Positions 49,301-60,636 of a stretch of 64,000 nucleotides of DNA are shown here, piece by piece. How positions within the stretch are numbered: the stretch's first letter is position 1; each line of letters starts with the position of its first letter. The DNA is from Oscheius sp. JU75 (Eukaryota; Nematoda; Chromadorea; Rhabditida; Rhabditidae), in assembly GCA_037178855.1 (NCBI GenBank), contig JASJZC010000002.1:4650001-4714000 (forward strand). Direction: 5' to 3'. Made by a program: the position numbers and the translations under genes. The notes under the pieces were generated by a model. The model ran no database searches and was not told the DNA's origin. It was given only the letters and a program-made list of their open reading frames with translations.

Positions 49301-50836
49301 AACCCTGACGAAGAGTTCGAGAGTGGGCATGAGGAGCTCGTATCCTTTGCTGGGATCTTTGGCAGTCAGACAGATGTGTGCTTCGGAAAGAGCCTGCATC
49401 CAGTAGGCACAGACGGTCACTTCTCCGGCCGAAGGAGCCAGCTGACGAAGGGCCGAGATGAGAAGAGCGTTCGTTTCTACAGTCAAGGCTGCATCACAGG
49501 GCTGACGCTGCAGAGCACGATGAAGGCACTGCAGAGCCGAACATTTGACCATTGAATCGGCAATGTTAAAAGTCTTGAGAATGGATTCGGCCAGATTCTT
49601 GAAGAGATTTGTTGGCATCTTGTGCATGATCCCTTCAAGAAGACAAAGGAAACGAACAGCGGTCATAGCACCGTTTTTGGCAGCTGAATAGAGAAATTTC
49701 AGAATTTCACTATAACCCAAAACCTAGAGCAGTCTCCAGATGCTGATGGATGTACTGGCCGACGACGGCTGAAGCAGCATGTAGACCGTTGTCCATGGCC
49801 GTGATTGGGTCGGTTAGAATGGCTCTCACGACTCGACGAGACATCGTACGGACCCAGGGCTTCTCATGAGTGCAGAGAGCAGCCACAGAGACGACGACGT
49901 TTCTCGTCGTGGCAGACTGCCAAATGGAGGGTGGCTGGGCCCGAAGGACTACGCCGAGAACGGAAATAAGACTCTTCAAAACTGCACCATCCGAATTGCC
50001 ATTATGTTCGAGCAGTTTTGTGTATAGGACCTTCAACAACGAGTTAAAGACAAGACTTAAGAGTTGTTACCTGAGTAAGCTTGGTAAACTGGGCCTGGAG
50101 GACTTCTTTAGAAATTTTCTTGACTATGAGATTCAGCAGATACGCTGTGGCGGCAGTTCTCGATGGATCTTCAATCGGTGAGCCTTCCAGAGTAGTTAGC
50201 AAGGCACCAAAGTACTCATTATCCGTTTCATTTCCTGAAAACAAGAAGTTCGCGGCTAGAACACGGAAAATACCGTTTCTTTCCTTGATAAGCTCTGCAA
50301 CAGCGGCGAGAACCGAGACTACCTCCGTTTGCATGGAGGACCCAGACCTAAACAAGATTTACTTGTTGTCTTGGCTCGGTTTTACCACTACGAAGGAAAA
50401 AAAAGAGGAAAAGGACTCACTTCCATTCGCGATGAACAGCATCGAAGGCCGGATTCGTGCAGGAGGTGAACTGTGACAGACGGGAAAGCCCTCCTTCCGA
50501 TACCATACTTTTGTTAGAAGAGAAATCTTTGCCCAGTTTTAAGGCGTCCTGCAAATAAAGTTAGCAAAATTCAACGAAATGAACAAACTAGTGAAATGTC
50601 GTTGATGGCAGAGTCAGGACCGACGTCGGGACGATCGTCGACGGCTACCATTTGATTTCCTATAAGAGCAGCATTTCTGGCTGCTGAGGCAGCTGCCCGG
50701 TACTTGTTTTTCTCAGGATTACTCTCACACCTGAGATCTCGAAGTTGCAAAGCATGTGAAAAAACGCTCACGTCATTCCTTTGGCCACTCTGACGGCTCC
50801 TTTGTGACGAATGCGTGTTCTATATTTACCTGCCAT
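46311..50836 (-). CDS. rrp12: RRP12 homologue, ribosomal subunit export/assembly factor
   Basis: Rrp12 is a HEAT-repeat protein needed for pre-40S maturation and export of both subunits. The start at 50836 (MAGKYRTRIRHKGA) opens a basic N-terminus. LSQFTSCTNPAFDAVHREW matches the Rrp12 N-terminal motif. The body is made of HEAT repeats with AVAELIKERN, NEYFGALLTTLEG and TAATAYLLNLIVKKI, then LYNTVQYQLWELLPSFC, RYAKNFMPLLFNLY, VRLAILETVRVYV and LQKKSYRILEEIL. After LYRELILNSVFEGQ-type repeats come acidic linkers (NDDSEAEVEKRSR), GFKFTKDGKIVILDD, and a basic tail with YAYVPLRQKGSKDDMRKI ending KGKAKM. All introns are short. The length of about 1250 residues fits the family. The caspase gene is divergent, 868 bp away. 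Confidence 0.93.
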
Positions 50837-51704
50837 TTTCGCAGGGCTAAAAATAAACGATTTTGCGAAAAAAAAAATATAAAGAAACACATGAAAACGA
50901 AGTTTATATTATCTTTACAGGCTGTATATGGTTCCTACTACTCAAAAAATCGATTTTTAGCTCCTCGCGGCGCCGAAATAAGTAAAAGCAATGTTAAACT
51001 ATGGAAAAGAACGAGGAGTTGGCCTGAGAAATTTTAGGATTTTGCCGAATATTACGAAGAGTGGTCGACGGAGCGCGTTTACTTCTGTAGCACTTCAGGA
51101 AACTGCGCGCCAGTTCAAATAGCGGCTTCTCAAAAATTTCGAACACCGAACAATCTACAACCTCTTACTTCCTTCTTTCGCAAAAAGACGGATTTTATCC
51201 CGAAAATTGATACTTTTGAAATTGGTTCGTAGAAGCTACACTAAAAAAAGAGAGAGGCCAATCTCGTTCAGGAGATTGGACAATCAACCGATTTTGCATA
51301 CCCGTCTTTTTCCCATTCTTTCTCACATTTATTGAGAAATAGGTTTTAAACGAATGTTCAATCAACTAAGCTTCTATGCGTGAGAAACACAACCAGACAA
51401 GGAACTCCCAAGTTCCCACGCGTCCGACTGTCCCAAAATTAGAAAACCAGTTCTTAGACGGGCATTTGCCTGGAAATTTTCCTCATCCAAGTGTTTATGC
51501 GCCATTTGGCCGTATATACAGACCGTTGTGCGCGCCCCTTCATCGTTGTATAATTGCGTGGAGCTAGACAAAGGCCTTGTCACCTGCCCGGCCCATTTAC
51601 TGCCGATCCGTTTCGACCTTGAGGCTCTCTCCTTCTTGGCTCTTTCCACACATCAAGATTGATGTTCCAGACCCGTTTGTGTTTGAGTAGAGCCGGTCGA
51701 GACC
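50837..51704. promoter_or_regulatory. Divergent region between RRP12 and the CED-3-like caspase
   Basis: This 868-bp interval holds both promoters. The caspase side has GATGTTCCAG near 51661-51670, a candidate trans-splice acceptor 34 bases ahead of the ATG. An A-rich tract lies near 50867-50880. Nothing else was recognised. Confidence 0.4.
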
Positions 51705-53408
51705 ATGCGACCCGACCGGCGTTCCCTACTCGAAACTCATCAGATGCAGCTGACCCAAAATCTCGATCTCGATACTGTCGTCCCGTTTCTTCAGGCAGCC
51801 GGAGTCATTCCAGACAGTGTCGTTGAGACTGTCAATGTAAGTTAACTCAGTCATTTCGTCTCTCATAATACTACTGATGAGTGAACCCCAGAGTTTTTCA
51901 ACCGGATTATCAAGTGTATATTCTCCCTGGATTTCCAAATGAGTCCATTCTTCCAAAAAAAAACCGGTCTGTTTCTGGTATCCTATTAGTGAAGAGATTT
52001 CGAAATCCAGTTTATGAATCCACAAAATATGTCTTTCAGAAGTACTCCGGTCTCAAGGCCCGATTGGAACTCTTAAAATCGATCAAGATCCGAGGAGATG
52101 ATGCCTTTTATTCGCTCTATGAAGCTTTGGTGTTCAGCAAACAGGACAACTTGGCCTCACTTCTTCGTCCACTAGTACTGTGAGCGGAACCAGTAATTCA
52201 GAATAACTAGAGGCTCAGAGAAAACAACGAGAACATCGAGGAATTTTTTAGTCAGTTGCTTCAAATGGGAAAAAGTAGTGTCTCCTGGATAGACGAGCCT
52301 ATGGAGCTCACCGGACAGTTGAACTTGCCAATTGAAGGAACAGATGGGCCTTCTACTAAGGAACAACTTGATATATGGCAGAAGAACTCTGGCAGTGTAT
52401 TCGAGTCACAACATTTTGTGAACTGTTAGATTTCCAGATCTATCCGAACTTTTCCTCGCCCAAGGGACACTGTCTCATAATCAACAACTACAAGTTTTCT
52501 AGCATGCCGCATAGGAAAGGGACAGAGGTGGGTTTTTGTGGGTCACGAATCTTATCTTCCAGGTGGACTGTGCCAATGTGACAACCCTGTTTCGCAATCT
52601 CGGCTACAAAGTTACGGTCCACAGTGATCTTACAGCGAAAGAAATAAGCAACGTGGCCACACTCTTCGCACAAGACAAAGAGCACGGCTCATCACTGATC
52701 GTGGTAATTCTCACGCATGGCGAGCATCAAGTTTTGATAGGTACAGAGGCGTTGAATAGCCTGATGAAGGAAGTGTTCAGGTTCGGACGGGGAAGTCGTC
52801 TACATCAACAACCTTTTGTCAAAGTTCAATAGCAAGAATGCGCCTCATTTGACAGGCAAGCCGAAGATATTCCTCTTCCAGGCCTGCAGAGGAGGTTGAT
52901 TTTTATGAAGTCTGTATTTACACCGAATTTTAGACAGCTACGACAATGGAGTGCTGTCGAATGAGAAAGAGGAGACAGATTCTGGGAGAATGATGACCGA
53001 CGTCTTCAAAATCTTCAGCTCTCTTGTAAAGTCAAAGACCCCGGTAAGTCAGGATCTGCATCTCCCCAACGAATGCGACTTCTTCATTGGATATGCGACG
53101 ACACCTGGCTATGTCTCTTGGAGGAACAGCCTACACGGCTCCTGGTTTATCCAGGCCGTTTGTGAGGTTTTTTTTTTGAGAGATTCAGAAAGAGAACCTG
53201 CTTCAGGTGTTCAATCGCCACGCGAAGGAGTTCCACATCTGCGAAATGATGACACTGGTCAATCGGAGGATAGCCCACGGTACTATATTTGTAGTTTCAA
53301 AAATCTGTTGCAGGAAATGTGACATCGAACAAGAACAAGCAGATGCCTGAGTACTCGAATCGTCTCCGCAAGAAGTTCTACTTCTTCCCCGGCGTCAGCC
53401 AGCCCTAA
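51705..53408 (+). CDS. ced-3: CED-3-like initiator/effector caspase with N-terminal CARD
   Basis: This protease executes programmed cell death after CED-4 oligomers bind its CARD. The start at 51705 reads [16 protein letters not shown], very close to the CED-3 N-terminus. The CARD continues across a ~200-nt intron ([25 protein letters not shown]). The linker to the protease is short, about 60 residues, much shorter than the Ser-rich one of C. elegans. Protease features: [25 protein letters not shown] (Arg for substrate Asp), catalytic His in [21 protein letters not shown] with the catalytic Cys, and the small subunit [24 protein letters not shown] with [20 protein letters not shown] and KKFYFFPG. 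A likely cleavage linker is EEETDSG-like after DNGVL. All key residues are intact. Confidence 0.95.
52858..52955 (+). repeat. 98-bp repeat, copy within the caspase active-site exon
   Basis: This segment covers the end of the exon coding [12 protein letters not shown], the following intron and the beginning of the next exon. It is identical base for base to 53756-53853. Confidence 0.9.
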
Positions 53409-53755
53409 ATGACCTCAGTCAAACGACCTACGCAGAGCTTTTGAAAGTCTTTCACGCGCCATCGCCCCTCTATGATCTCGATTCGAATCTTATTGTACAA
53501 GTCAACCCCGATTTAGCTCGCGAATCCCGTCACTCTGTTTTGAAACTGAACATTTTCTCTACTACTACGTCAAAATGAATGTTAGTCATTGGATTAAAGT
53601 TTCTGTTCTGTTGGATCAAGTTTGCAGTTCTCAGAAGATACAAAATCTTCCACTTCAACCACCCGTCTCTGACGGCTTCGCCATTTATTTCCATTCAGTT
53701 TCGAAAATTTTCCTAAATTTTGCTCCTAGCCCTATGAGGTCTTTACGGCATCAAA

Positions 53756-53853
53756 AAGCCGAAGATATTCCTCTTCCAGGCCTGCAGAGGAGGTTGATTT
53801 TTATGAAGTCTGTATTTACACCGAATTTTAGACAGCTACGACAATGGAGTGCT
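53756..53853 (+). pseudogene. Duplicated fragment of the caspase active-site exon
   Basis: This is an exact copy of 52858-52955 placed 350 bp after the caspase stop codon. It retains the QACRG codons and the intervening intron with both splice sites, but reading runs to a stop directly after the copied part (GVL then TAA) and begins just after a TGA, so it cannot encode a protease. Identity in the intron implies a recent duplication, gene conversion, or an assembly artefact. Confidence 0.85.
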
Positions 53854-55187
53854 CTAACTTAGTTCATTCTTTTAAAAAAAAGAACACTTGAAGTGGTTAG
53901 AAAACAAAAAAAAGTTACAGGCCAGAGTATAGAAATTTATGTTCATACCTGATAGAAGCTTGGACACCTGTAAGGTGACAAGAGGGTGTGAAGGTAGAGC
54001 ACATCGGTTGCTGTAGTATCCATCGTAGTCAAGAACATTAGGAACATGCTAGAAAACTCTTCAAAATGTGCATTGTCTCTTTGTCTTCTTCAAACGGTTC
54101 TGATGAATCCAGATTCTGGAACTGAACGAGGTCTCCGTTTGCAGATTTGTACCCGTTCCAATCAGTGACTGATGCCTTATTTCAAATGAATAGAAAACTT
54201 CCAGAGGGTGAGGGAGAGACGTCAATAGCTTTTGACGCACTTCGAAAATGTTTGTAGCATCATCAAGAATAGCCCCTAATCCAATGAGAATCACTTGGGC
54301 GGAAGCCTGTGACAGAAAAAATAATGACAAGCCGCTCATAATCTGGCAGATTATTAGTTTTTCGAGAGGCCTCTTGTATCTGTTGTTTGTCTCTTTGTTC
54401 TATTCTTGTTCCTTGTCTCTCTTCCCCCTCCTCCCCTCCTCAAAATGAGTCAGGTAGCTCCTTTTCAGGTGCACAAGGCGGGGCTTATTTAACGAGTCGC
54501 CTTCCTTCGGGCTCACTGACTTACCAGAATACCGCCTACTCTCGACCAGTTTAAGTTTCCTCGCCACTGTCTAGCCTTCATAAGCTCGGAGCAACTCTTT
54601 TTTTCTTTGCATTCCTATCTCAAACCGTCAGAAAATGACATTGTTTTCATCTACTCATCCCTTTGCCTCAGACTGTAGTCTGGAAGTCCTCTCGTTCAAG
54701 CCTTGTCAATTCTGAAGCAGATTCTTCTTTCTGAAGATCGGATCAAAAACCACGAATCACTAGCCAAAACACTACAATTTGCATCACGCGAAACCCTAAG
54801 AATCTCTATTCTAAAACTATTCGCTCCTAGTCGCTTCGACTAATTCGAATGTTGACAGTATGATGTTGGCTTTCTTTTAGCCTTGCCTAGTTTCAGTATA
54901 AAAAAGAATACCAGAGAGACAAAGGGGGCGTTTTTATGGTATTTCGGGCGCTAATCTCTTCCGTCTTGAGCACCCTTTCTCTTCCAAATGTTCATTGAAA
55001 GAGTGTCTCTCCTTGTAAGCATTGATATAGCAGATGTTCCTCTCGAATAACATCAACACGAAGACAATCGGTCATTAGAGGTCTCCTCCCGATACGTCAG
55101 AAACCTCTCAGCTGTCATTAGCACTCATCTCTTTTGTTCTTCTGCTTACTATTATATTTTCTCACAAACACGGTTCAGGTAACAATC
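53854..55187. other. Intergenic region upstream of a small peptide gene
   Basis: No coding region is supported between the caspase fragment and 55188. The right part contains a TATA box at 54897-54904 and a likely 5' UTR intron (GTAAGC at 55015 to TTCAG at 55178). Confidence 0.4.
54897..54904 (+). promoter_or_regulatory. TATA box for the small secreted-peptide gene
   Basis: TATAAAAA lies about 290 bp before the ATG at 55188. With a 5' UTR intron of 164 nt (55015-55178) the spliced leader would be roughly 90-100 nt, a normal arrangement. The link to this gene is inferred from position. Confidence 0.4.
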
Positions 55188-55627
55188 ATGAACGTGTTGG
55201 GTCTCGTCTTCCTCATGCTCAACTTCATTATTGGCGTCTCAGCCGGACGACTATATGTGAGTTTGTTTGCAGAAATTGTATCAATGGAGTAATTACGAGA
55301 GAGCATTTTGAAAAAGCATATAGTAGCACACAAGTAGTCAAGGGGACTTACAAGCTGTTGTGAGAAACCTTCTTTCAGATGTTCACTTCGGAAAACGCGC
55401 GTTTGCCACCTCGGGAACAACTTCAGAACTTTGTTGCTTCTCACATGAACCAACAGCAGGTAAATCTTTCACTTCGTTGACCTCGAAAGGCTGGTTTCTC
55501 GTGAAAACACATGGCTTCCCCATCAGTTCTTAATGACTTTCGTATAGAAAATGTATTTCAGGGTCCCTTTCCTCACGCCGATCAAGTACGGAAGCAGATA
55601 TTCAGTCGCAAGTTCTGGAAGCGGTGA
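55188..55627 (+). CDS. Small secreted peptide, possible neuropeptide-like precursor
   Basis: Three exons give about 68 residues. The first codes for a signal peptide (MNVLGLVFLMLNFIIGVSAG) up to a GTGAGT donor. The second follows TTTCAG (MFTSENARLPPREQLQNFV and a Gln run), and the third follows TTTCAG again (GPFPHADQVRKQIF, ending SRKFWKR). There are no cysteines, so it is not Ly6- or insulin-like. The C-terminus ends in Lys-Arg just before the stop, and an internal Arg-Lys is present, so trimming of basic residues is conceivable. I do not recognise the family. Good splice sites, a plausible signal sequence and an upstream TATA box support a real gene. Confidence 0.6.
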
Positions 55628-55767
55628 AGAGTTTCGCCATCTCTTCGAGTCAAAACCTTATAAAGCGTTCCTTGTTGATCTCTCGGACAAGATTCTTGTC
55701 TTTCCCACTTTATAAATGTGTTATTCGAGCTCGTCTTTAGAAGATCAACAATTTATTTGTCTAAATT

Positions 55768-56551
55768 CTAGACAAAAAGAAACTTCGAGAAGAGAATCAG
55801 TGCAGAAGTAGTCAGAGAAATGGAGGGAGTGATGTTGCAGAGATCCGTCTTGCAGTAACATTGGCGAACAGTCTGAAATGATTTGGCTCAGTAGTTCGCA
55901 AAGAACGTACAGCAGTGTATCCATTTGCGTAAGAAGTTGAGTTGACGTCATAGCACATGGTCAATGGATCAGCTCCGTTGTCGAGACGGGTTTTTGTGCA
56001 GCCCTGGATAGAGAGTTTGGACTTAATACGGCACTATACCTTCTTGAACGAGGTCCAGGAAACACCCATCCCGAGCAGACTGAACTTGTAGACTACTGAA
56101 AATGGATTGGGTAGATAGAAGTTTGTTTGAAGAGACTGAAGCTGCGCAGTCTCTAACAAGCTGTTTTCGATCAAAAACGCACCCAGACTTCTGCTGGAAT
56201 TTATATTAGCTTGAATTTTCTTCAGCAAATCACTTCCTCGTCTCCCTAGAAAAAATACTTACCGGCATTCTTATAGCAGTACGATCCACTACTGCAGACA
56301 TCGGATCCGGAGGTGGCATTGCAATTACCCTATTTTCGAGAGCTGAATACTTATACGAAAACCTACAGATTTTTCAGTATTGGTAGTGATATTGGCTTCG
56401 CTCAAAACGGCCAGAGCGGGATCTGAAATGTACTCGGCCCCAGTGCAGACGTGACAATTCAGAGCTCGAGCTGAACTATAGTTTTGGGTCTTTTTGTGGT
56501 TGAGAGACCTCCTGAGATGAATGGGAAGACGAGGAGAAGGAAGGGAAGCAT
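55768..56551 (-). CDS. Ly6/uPAR-like GPI-anchored surface protein
   Basis: Five exons encode a small Cys-rich protein. The start at 56551 gives MLPFLLLVFPFISGARALNCHVCTG, a signal peptide leading straight into the LxCxxC opening of Ly6 domains. Later exons carry NCNATSGSDVCSSGSYCYKN, FSLLGMGVSWTSFKKGC, PLTMCYDVNSTSYANGYT and finally TVRQCYCKTDLCNI, the terminal CN of three-finger domains. A hydrophobic tail (ALILFSKFLFV) after the domain suggests a GPI anchor. The donor after the signal peptide exon is GTCTCT, weaker than usual. It begins 137 bp downstream of the NIM1 kinase stop on the same strand, as expected in an operon. It is distinct from the shorter Ly6-like gene at 6370-6688. Function is unknown. 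Confidence 0.65.
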
Positions 56552-56687
56552 TCGCGAACAGACAGAGGAGCTACTGGGCAACGGGATTCGGTATCCTTGC
56601 AACCTGTGTGAATAATACAGAGCTCTTTCTGAGCTTCTCGTCAGAATTCATCGAAACTTCATTCGGACAGAAAAGAAAGACCCGTAT

Positions 56688-58937
56688 CTACAACAAAGAG
56701 CAGGTTTTGCTTCGATGACCACTGTTCTTCAGTTTCTGCTTCAGCTTCGCCTTCGGGTCGTTGTCCAAACTGCTGCTCTCCTGATTAACTTGCTGCTGAG
56801 AAAGATCAATTCAGAGTACTCCAAAAAGTTCACAGACCTTCAGTTTCAGTTGTTCCATCTGGAACTGAATTATCCGATAGATGCCGGTAATAGAGTCACG
56901 AGGACCCTTCTCCGTGGCTTCAACCACCATTGTTTCAGTGATTCCATAGGAGTGAAGGACTTTCCATGTCTAAAATAATTGAATATTATGAGACAGCTCC
57001 ACTTACTCTCTCATGTATCCTTCGTTTTTCGACCACTCGGACCTCAGAGTCCAGAGCGAGACTTACGGAAGAGTCACGGTACTGAGAGCCGTTTAGCCAG
57101 AGATTCCTCTATAATTGTTCTCTTCCATGCTGTTCTGGGATCACCAACTTTTACGTCATTGACGTCCAGTCGTTTCTCGGGCTCCATCTCCAGAAGACAT
57201 TTGATTAGATTCGAAGCGGAAAAGGAAACATAGTCTGGAATGGTGTAGTTTCCTTGGATGATAGTCTGAATAGTTCTTTGAGATGGGTTGAACATCAAAA
57301 TAACCTCTTTGAGATCGGCTAATGTCTCTCCTTTGAATGGAGTGAGACCGACCAACATGAAATAGAGCAGAACTCCCATGGCCCACATATCTACCGCTGT
57401 CCCGTTGTAGTGCTTGTCTCTGAAAACACTTCCAGTTAGGTGGACTGGATGGGAAGCAACCGAATAAATCAACCCTACGATTGAAAGCTCTACTACTCAC
57501 TGTGGACTACATGTTCTGATATCAGTGTACCAGGTACCGTCAACGAGTATGAGAAGTCTGCAACTGCCAGTACACTATTTTTGAACTGTCCCGAATAAGG
57601 TAGACAGTGAACGACAGAAATTTCAAGAAACCCTATTCTGTTTTAGTGTTCTAGCTCTCTCAGGTGGATTTTGACAAACTGACTTGAGGAGTTCCGGTGC
57701 TGCATAGGGTGGACTTCCACAGAAGGTTGTCAACTGTTCGATGGGGTCCACGATGCACGAGAAACCGAAGTCGCCTAGCTGAAGTTCTTTATTACTTCAC
57801 TTCACGCAAAGTTTCCCACCTTGACCTGCCCAGGAGCTGTGAACAATATGTTTTCTGCTTTGATGTCCCTATGAACCAGATTGTTGCTATGCTGAAAGAC
57901 TAATTTTCCACCAAGAGGAACTCTACTGTTACCAAATGACCCACAGCTGCTGCTACTTGGGCGAAAATGTGTTTTGTGTCGTCCTCCTTCAATTTTCCCT
58001 TCTCGTGGACGTAGTTATAGAGTTCTCCTCCACCAGCATATTCCATCACGATATGCATTCTGGTTAAGGTTTCTACACACTGAAAGAGGAGATTTCAATT
58101 TTGGGATGCTCGACTCACCTCAAAGAGTCGAACGATGTGGGGATGAAGGGTCTTCTCCATTGCACAAATCTCTCTAGCCAAGAGTTTTTGCGCCTTCTGA
58201 TCCATTTTCGTTTTATCCATTATTTTGACAGCAACCTTCTCTGGAAAGCCCCATTTTTGTCAGAAATAAACTGCCCGTACCCTTTGCTAGAACATGGACA
58301 CCTAACTTAACCTTCGAGAAGTTTCCAGCACCGAGTTCTTTGCCCAGACGGTACATGCCAATCCGTTTTCCCAGCGCTACCTGCAACAGACTTGTTGTTT
58401 ATCCTTTTGCCAAAATAAAGGGATCATCCCTCGATCTCTGCCGCAAAACCTTCTAAAGTGGTCGAGAAAAGAGCATCCTTCCGGTCCGATTTGGGATTAC
58501 TGGTTAACGTGTTAGTGTAGGAGGGAAACGTGATTCAAGGAAAAAAACGAGACCTCTTTCTGTTGAAGAACATCGTTATCCAGAAGCCAACACTGTTCTT
58601 CATAGGGAGTCCGGCCTTCCATTTTGAGCATGGAACTGCTCGGCACTACGGGTAAACTGGCGGAGGATTTGGTTCTAGAGAACTTGTCACCAAACTGAAA
58701 GTAATTATTCTGGAAAAAAAATATTATGTTCTTACCTTCGGACTTCTTGGAAATGGATCACTTTCGGTCCTCTCGATGTGTTTCGCAGCCTCGCCCTCCA
58801 CTGAGGAGGTTTCTGATCCGTCATCATCTTCCTAAGAGGTGTTTAGAAAAGTCTTTTTCAGATCAAATCACTTGTATAGCGTAGGTGGGAGGCTCACTTC
58901 TTATCTCTCTCGACCCGTTTCTTGTTCTGGACGTCAT
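56688..58937 (-). CDS. nim1k: Serine/threonine protein kinase NIM1-like (AMPK-related)
   Basis: This is a CAMK-group kinase of the AMPK-related branch, by family activated by LKB1. The start at 58937 ([15 protein letters not shown]) leads to a charged N-terminus with a [12 protein letters not shown] motif before the kinase domain. The domain has [20 protein letters not shown] (Gly loop), [11 protein letters not shown] (catalytic Lys), [25 protein letters not shown] (catalytic loop), KLGDFGFSC and [15 protein letters not shown] (T-loop Thr, APE), then [19 protein letters not shown]. After the domain, [19 protein letters not shown] and [16 protein letters not shown] match NIM1. The last exon ends KTCSLL, a possible CAAX prenylation site. 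Exons are short. NIM1 is preferred over SAD/BRSK or MARK because of HRDIKAEN and the post-domain motif. Confidence 0.88.
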
Positions 58938-59612
58938 TCAGAACGATTATCCTTGAGATCTACAACTGAGGGAGGATGATATTATCGTAAGAGCCAGATT
59001 TTTGAAAGTTAAAATAAGAGCTGCAAGATAAGATTTTGATTAATCGAATAGCCAAAAGAAGAAGCCCCAAAAGCTGGATGGGCCTAACAAGAATCTAATT
59101 ATTGGTTATAAGAAGTGACAACAGACAAGATGCCTGGATGGTGTCAGATTGCAATGGGCACGGATTGGCAGTGTATCCGAAACGAATCCTCCCATCTTAG
59201 GATTATCAGCTCCGAGCATTCAGGCTTCGTCTAATCAAAATGGGGGAAGAGTTGCGAATTCGAAGTTCAACCATCTATCAGACAACGAAATCACGAGTGA
59301 GGATTATTTTCACAGGGAAAACTGAAAGCGAAGAAGGAAGCCGAAGACTATGGAGGAAGCCATTCTGAGGAGGAAACGGAGATGATTCAGTCGTTCAGGC
59401 GAGGGTGCACTTGAAGCTCGGATGAGCGATAGAGAGCAGATCGACGATAAACGCATCGTAGTCATGACGACCTGCTCATCGCAAAATGCCTACTTTCTTG
59501 AATGAAGATGCTACACCGATCAGGAAACACACATAACTCATGTAATCCAGGAACTCGAAACATGCCAAACGTTTATACAACTATCCGGCTGTAACAAAAA
59601 TATAACAATGGT
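58938..59612. other. Intergenic region between NIM1 and eL33
   Basis: A + frame without ATG (about 59122-59323) has protein-like composition (ILGLSAPSIQASSNQNGG) but begins after a stop, has no family match and no exon partner. I leave the region as spacer with the NIM1 promoter. Confidence 0.35.
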
Positions 59613-60219
59613 TTAGATCTTGGAGGGATACAGCATCTGAAAATGAACAGATAAAGATGTTAAATAAAAAAGCTTACCACACGGATTCTGTGGCCCATAG
59701 CGGCGGGAGGAAGATTGTGGCTGAACTTGGCGCGAAGGGCTCCGGAGTTTCCGTGAACTCGGGTGATTTTTCCCCAGATAGCGCGAGTTCTGGTTGGCAC
59801 GGTATGTCCAGGCTTCTGAAAAAAGAAAACTAGTTACTATCCTCGAGACATGAGGCATCTCTACAAACATCTTTCTGCATAAACCATGCATCTATTTCAG
59901 CGAAATTTGTCAATCAGTCAAAAAAAAAAAAAAACTAACGGTGGTCTTGTTGTGCGCTTTGTAGAGGTAGACGGCTCTCTTTCCGATGTAGAATTTAGCG
60001 TCATCCTTGTTGTAAACTCCTTCCAGCTTCAGCAGGGATGTGTGCTCGGACTGGGTACGCTGTCCACGCTTGAATCCAGTGAACACTCCCTTCACGTAAA
60101 GTCTGAAAACAACTCGTAGGTTTTGAAGCAACATCTCGATAGTTATTGGTCAAAAATTAGAAAAACATTTACCTTCCAACGGCCTTGGGTCCAGCGCGGC
60201 GAGTAGCTTGCTCGGCCAT
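59613..60219 (-). CDS. rpl-33: Ribosomal protein eL33 (RPL35A)
   Basis: eL33 is a structural protein of the 60S subunit. Three exons encode about 123 residues. The start at 60219 ([20 protein letters not shown]) is preceded by a TTTTACAG acceptor with seven bases between. Conserved blocks are [69 protein letters not shown] and [20 protein letters not shown], ending VMLYPSKI. The length is normal. It is divergent from the C8orf76-like gene, 417 bp away. No trace of pseudogenisation. Confidence 0.97.
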
Positions 60220-60636
60220 TTTTACCTGTAAAATCTACATAAAATAAAAAAAGATTCGGATGAGAAAAGACGCACAAAGAAGCTCGACCTCCAGTTTTGC
60301 TCGAAAACTTCGCTCGGAAGCATTTTTTCGGGCAAAAATACATTCGCCAGGGTAATTTTTCATGAGGAACACGCTCCGCTGGTATTTTTACAATAAAAAG
60401 TGACAGAAATACGAGAAAAACGACGAAAAATTTGTGGGCCAGACAGAATTTGAGAAAGCGACCGGGGGAGTCTTACTGTAATCTCGATAGACAAATCGTG
60501 ACGAGACCCGTGCTCTCAGTCCTTGAACCAGAGATCGTATTTATGTTTCAACTTTTCTTTAGTTTTATCTTTTTTTTTAAGTTCTACAAGTCTCTTTCAC
60601 TTTCTTCATCAGCCTTTTCCAGAAAACCTATCAATT
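60220..60636. promoter_or_regulatory. Divergent promoter region of eL33 and the C8orf76-like gene
   Basis: This 417-bp interval separates two outward-reading genes. Pyrimidine-rich CCTTTTCCAG near 60613-60622 is the trans-splice acceptor of the + gene. No named element was recognised. Confidence 0.4.

Noticed and set aside
59122-59323. Protein-like frame without ATG upstream of NIM1
   Set aside because: It is bounded by stops, has no exon partner and no family match; about 66 open codons can occur by chance.
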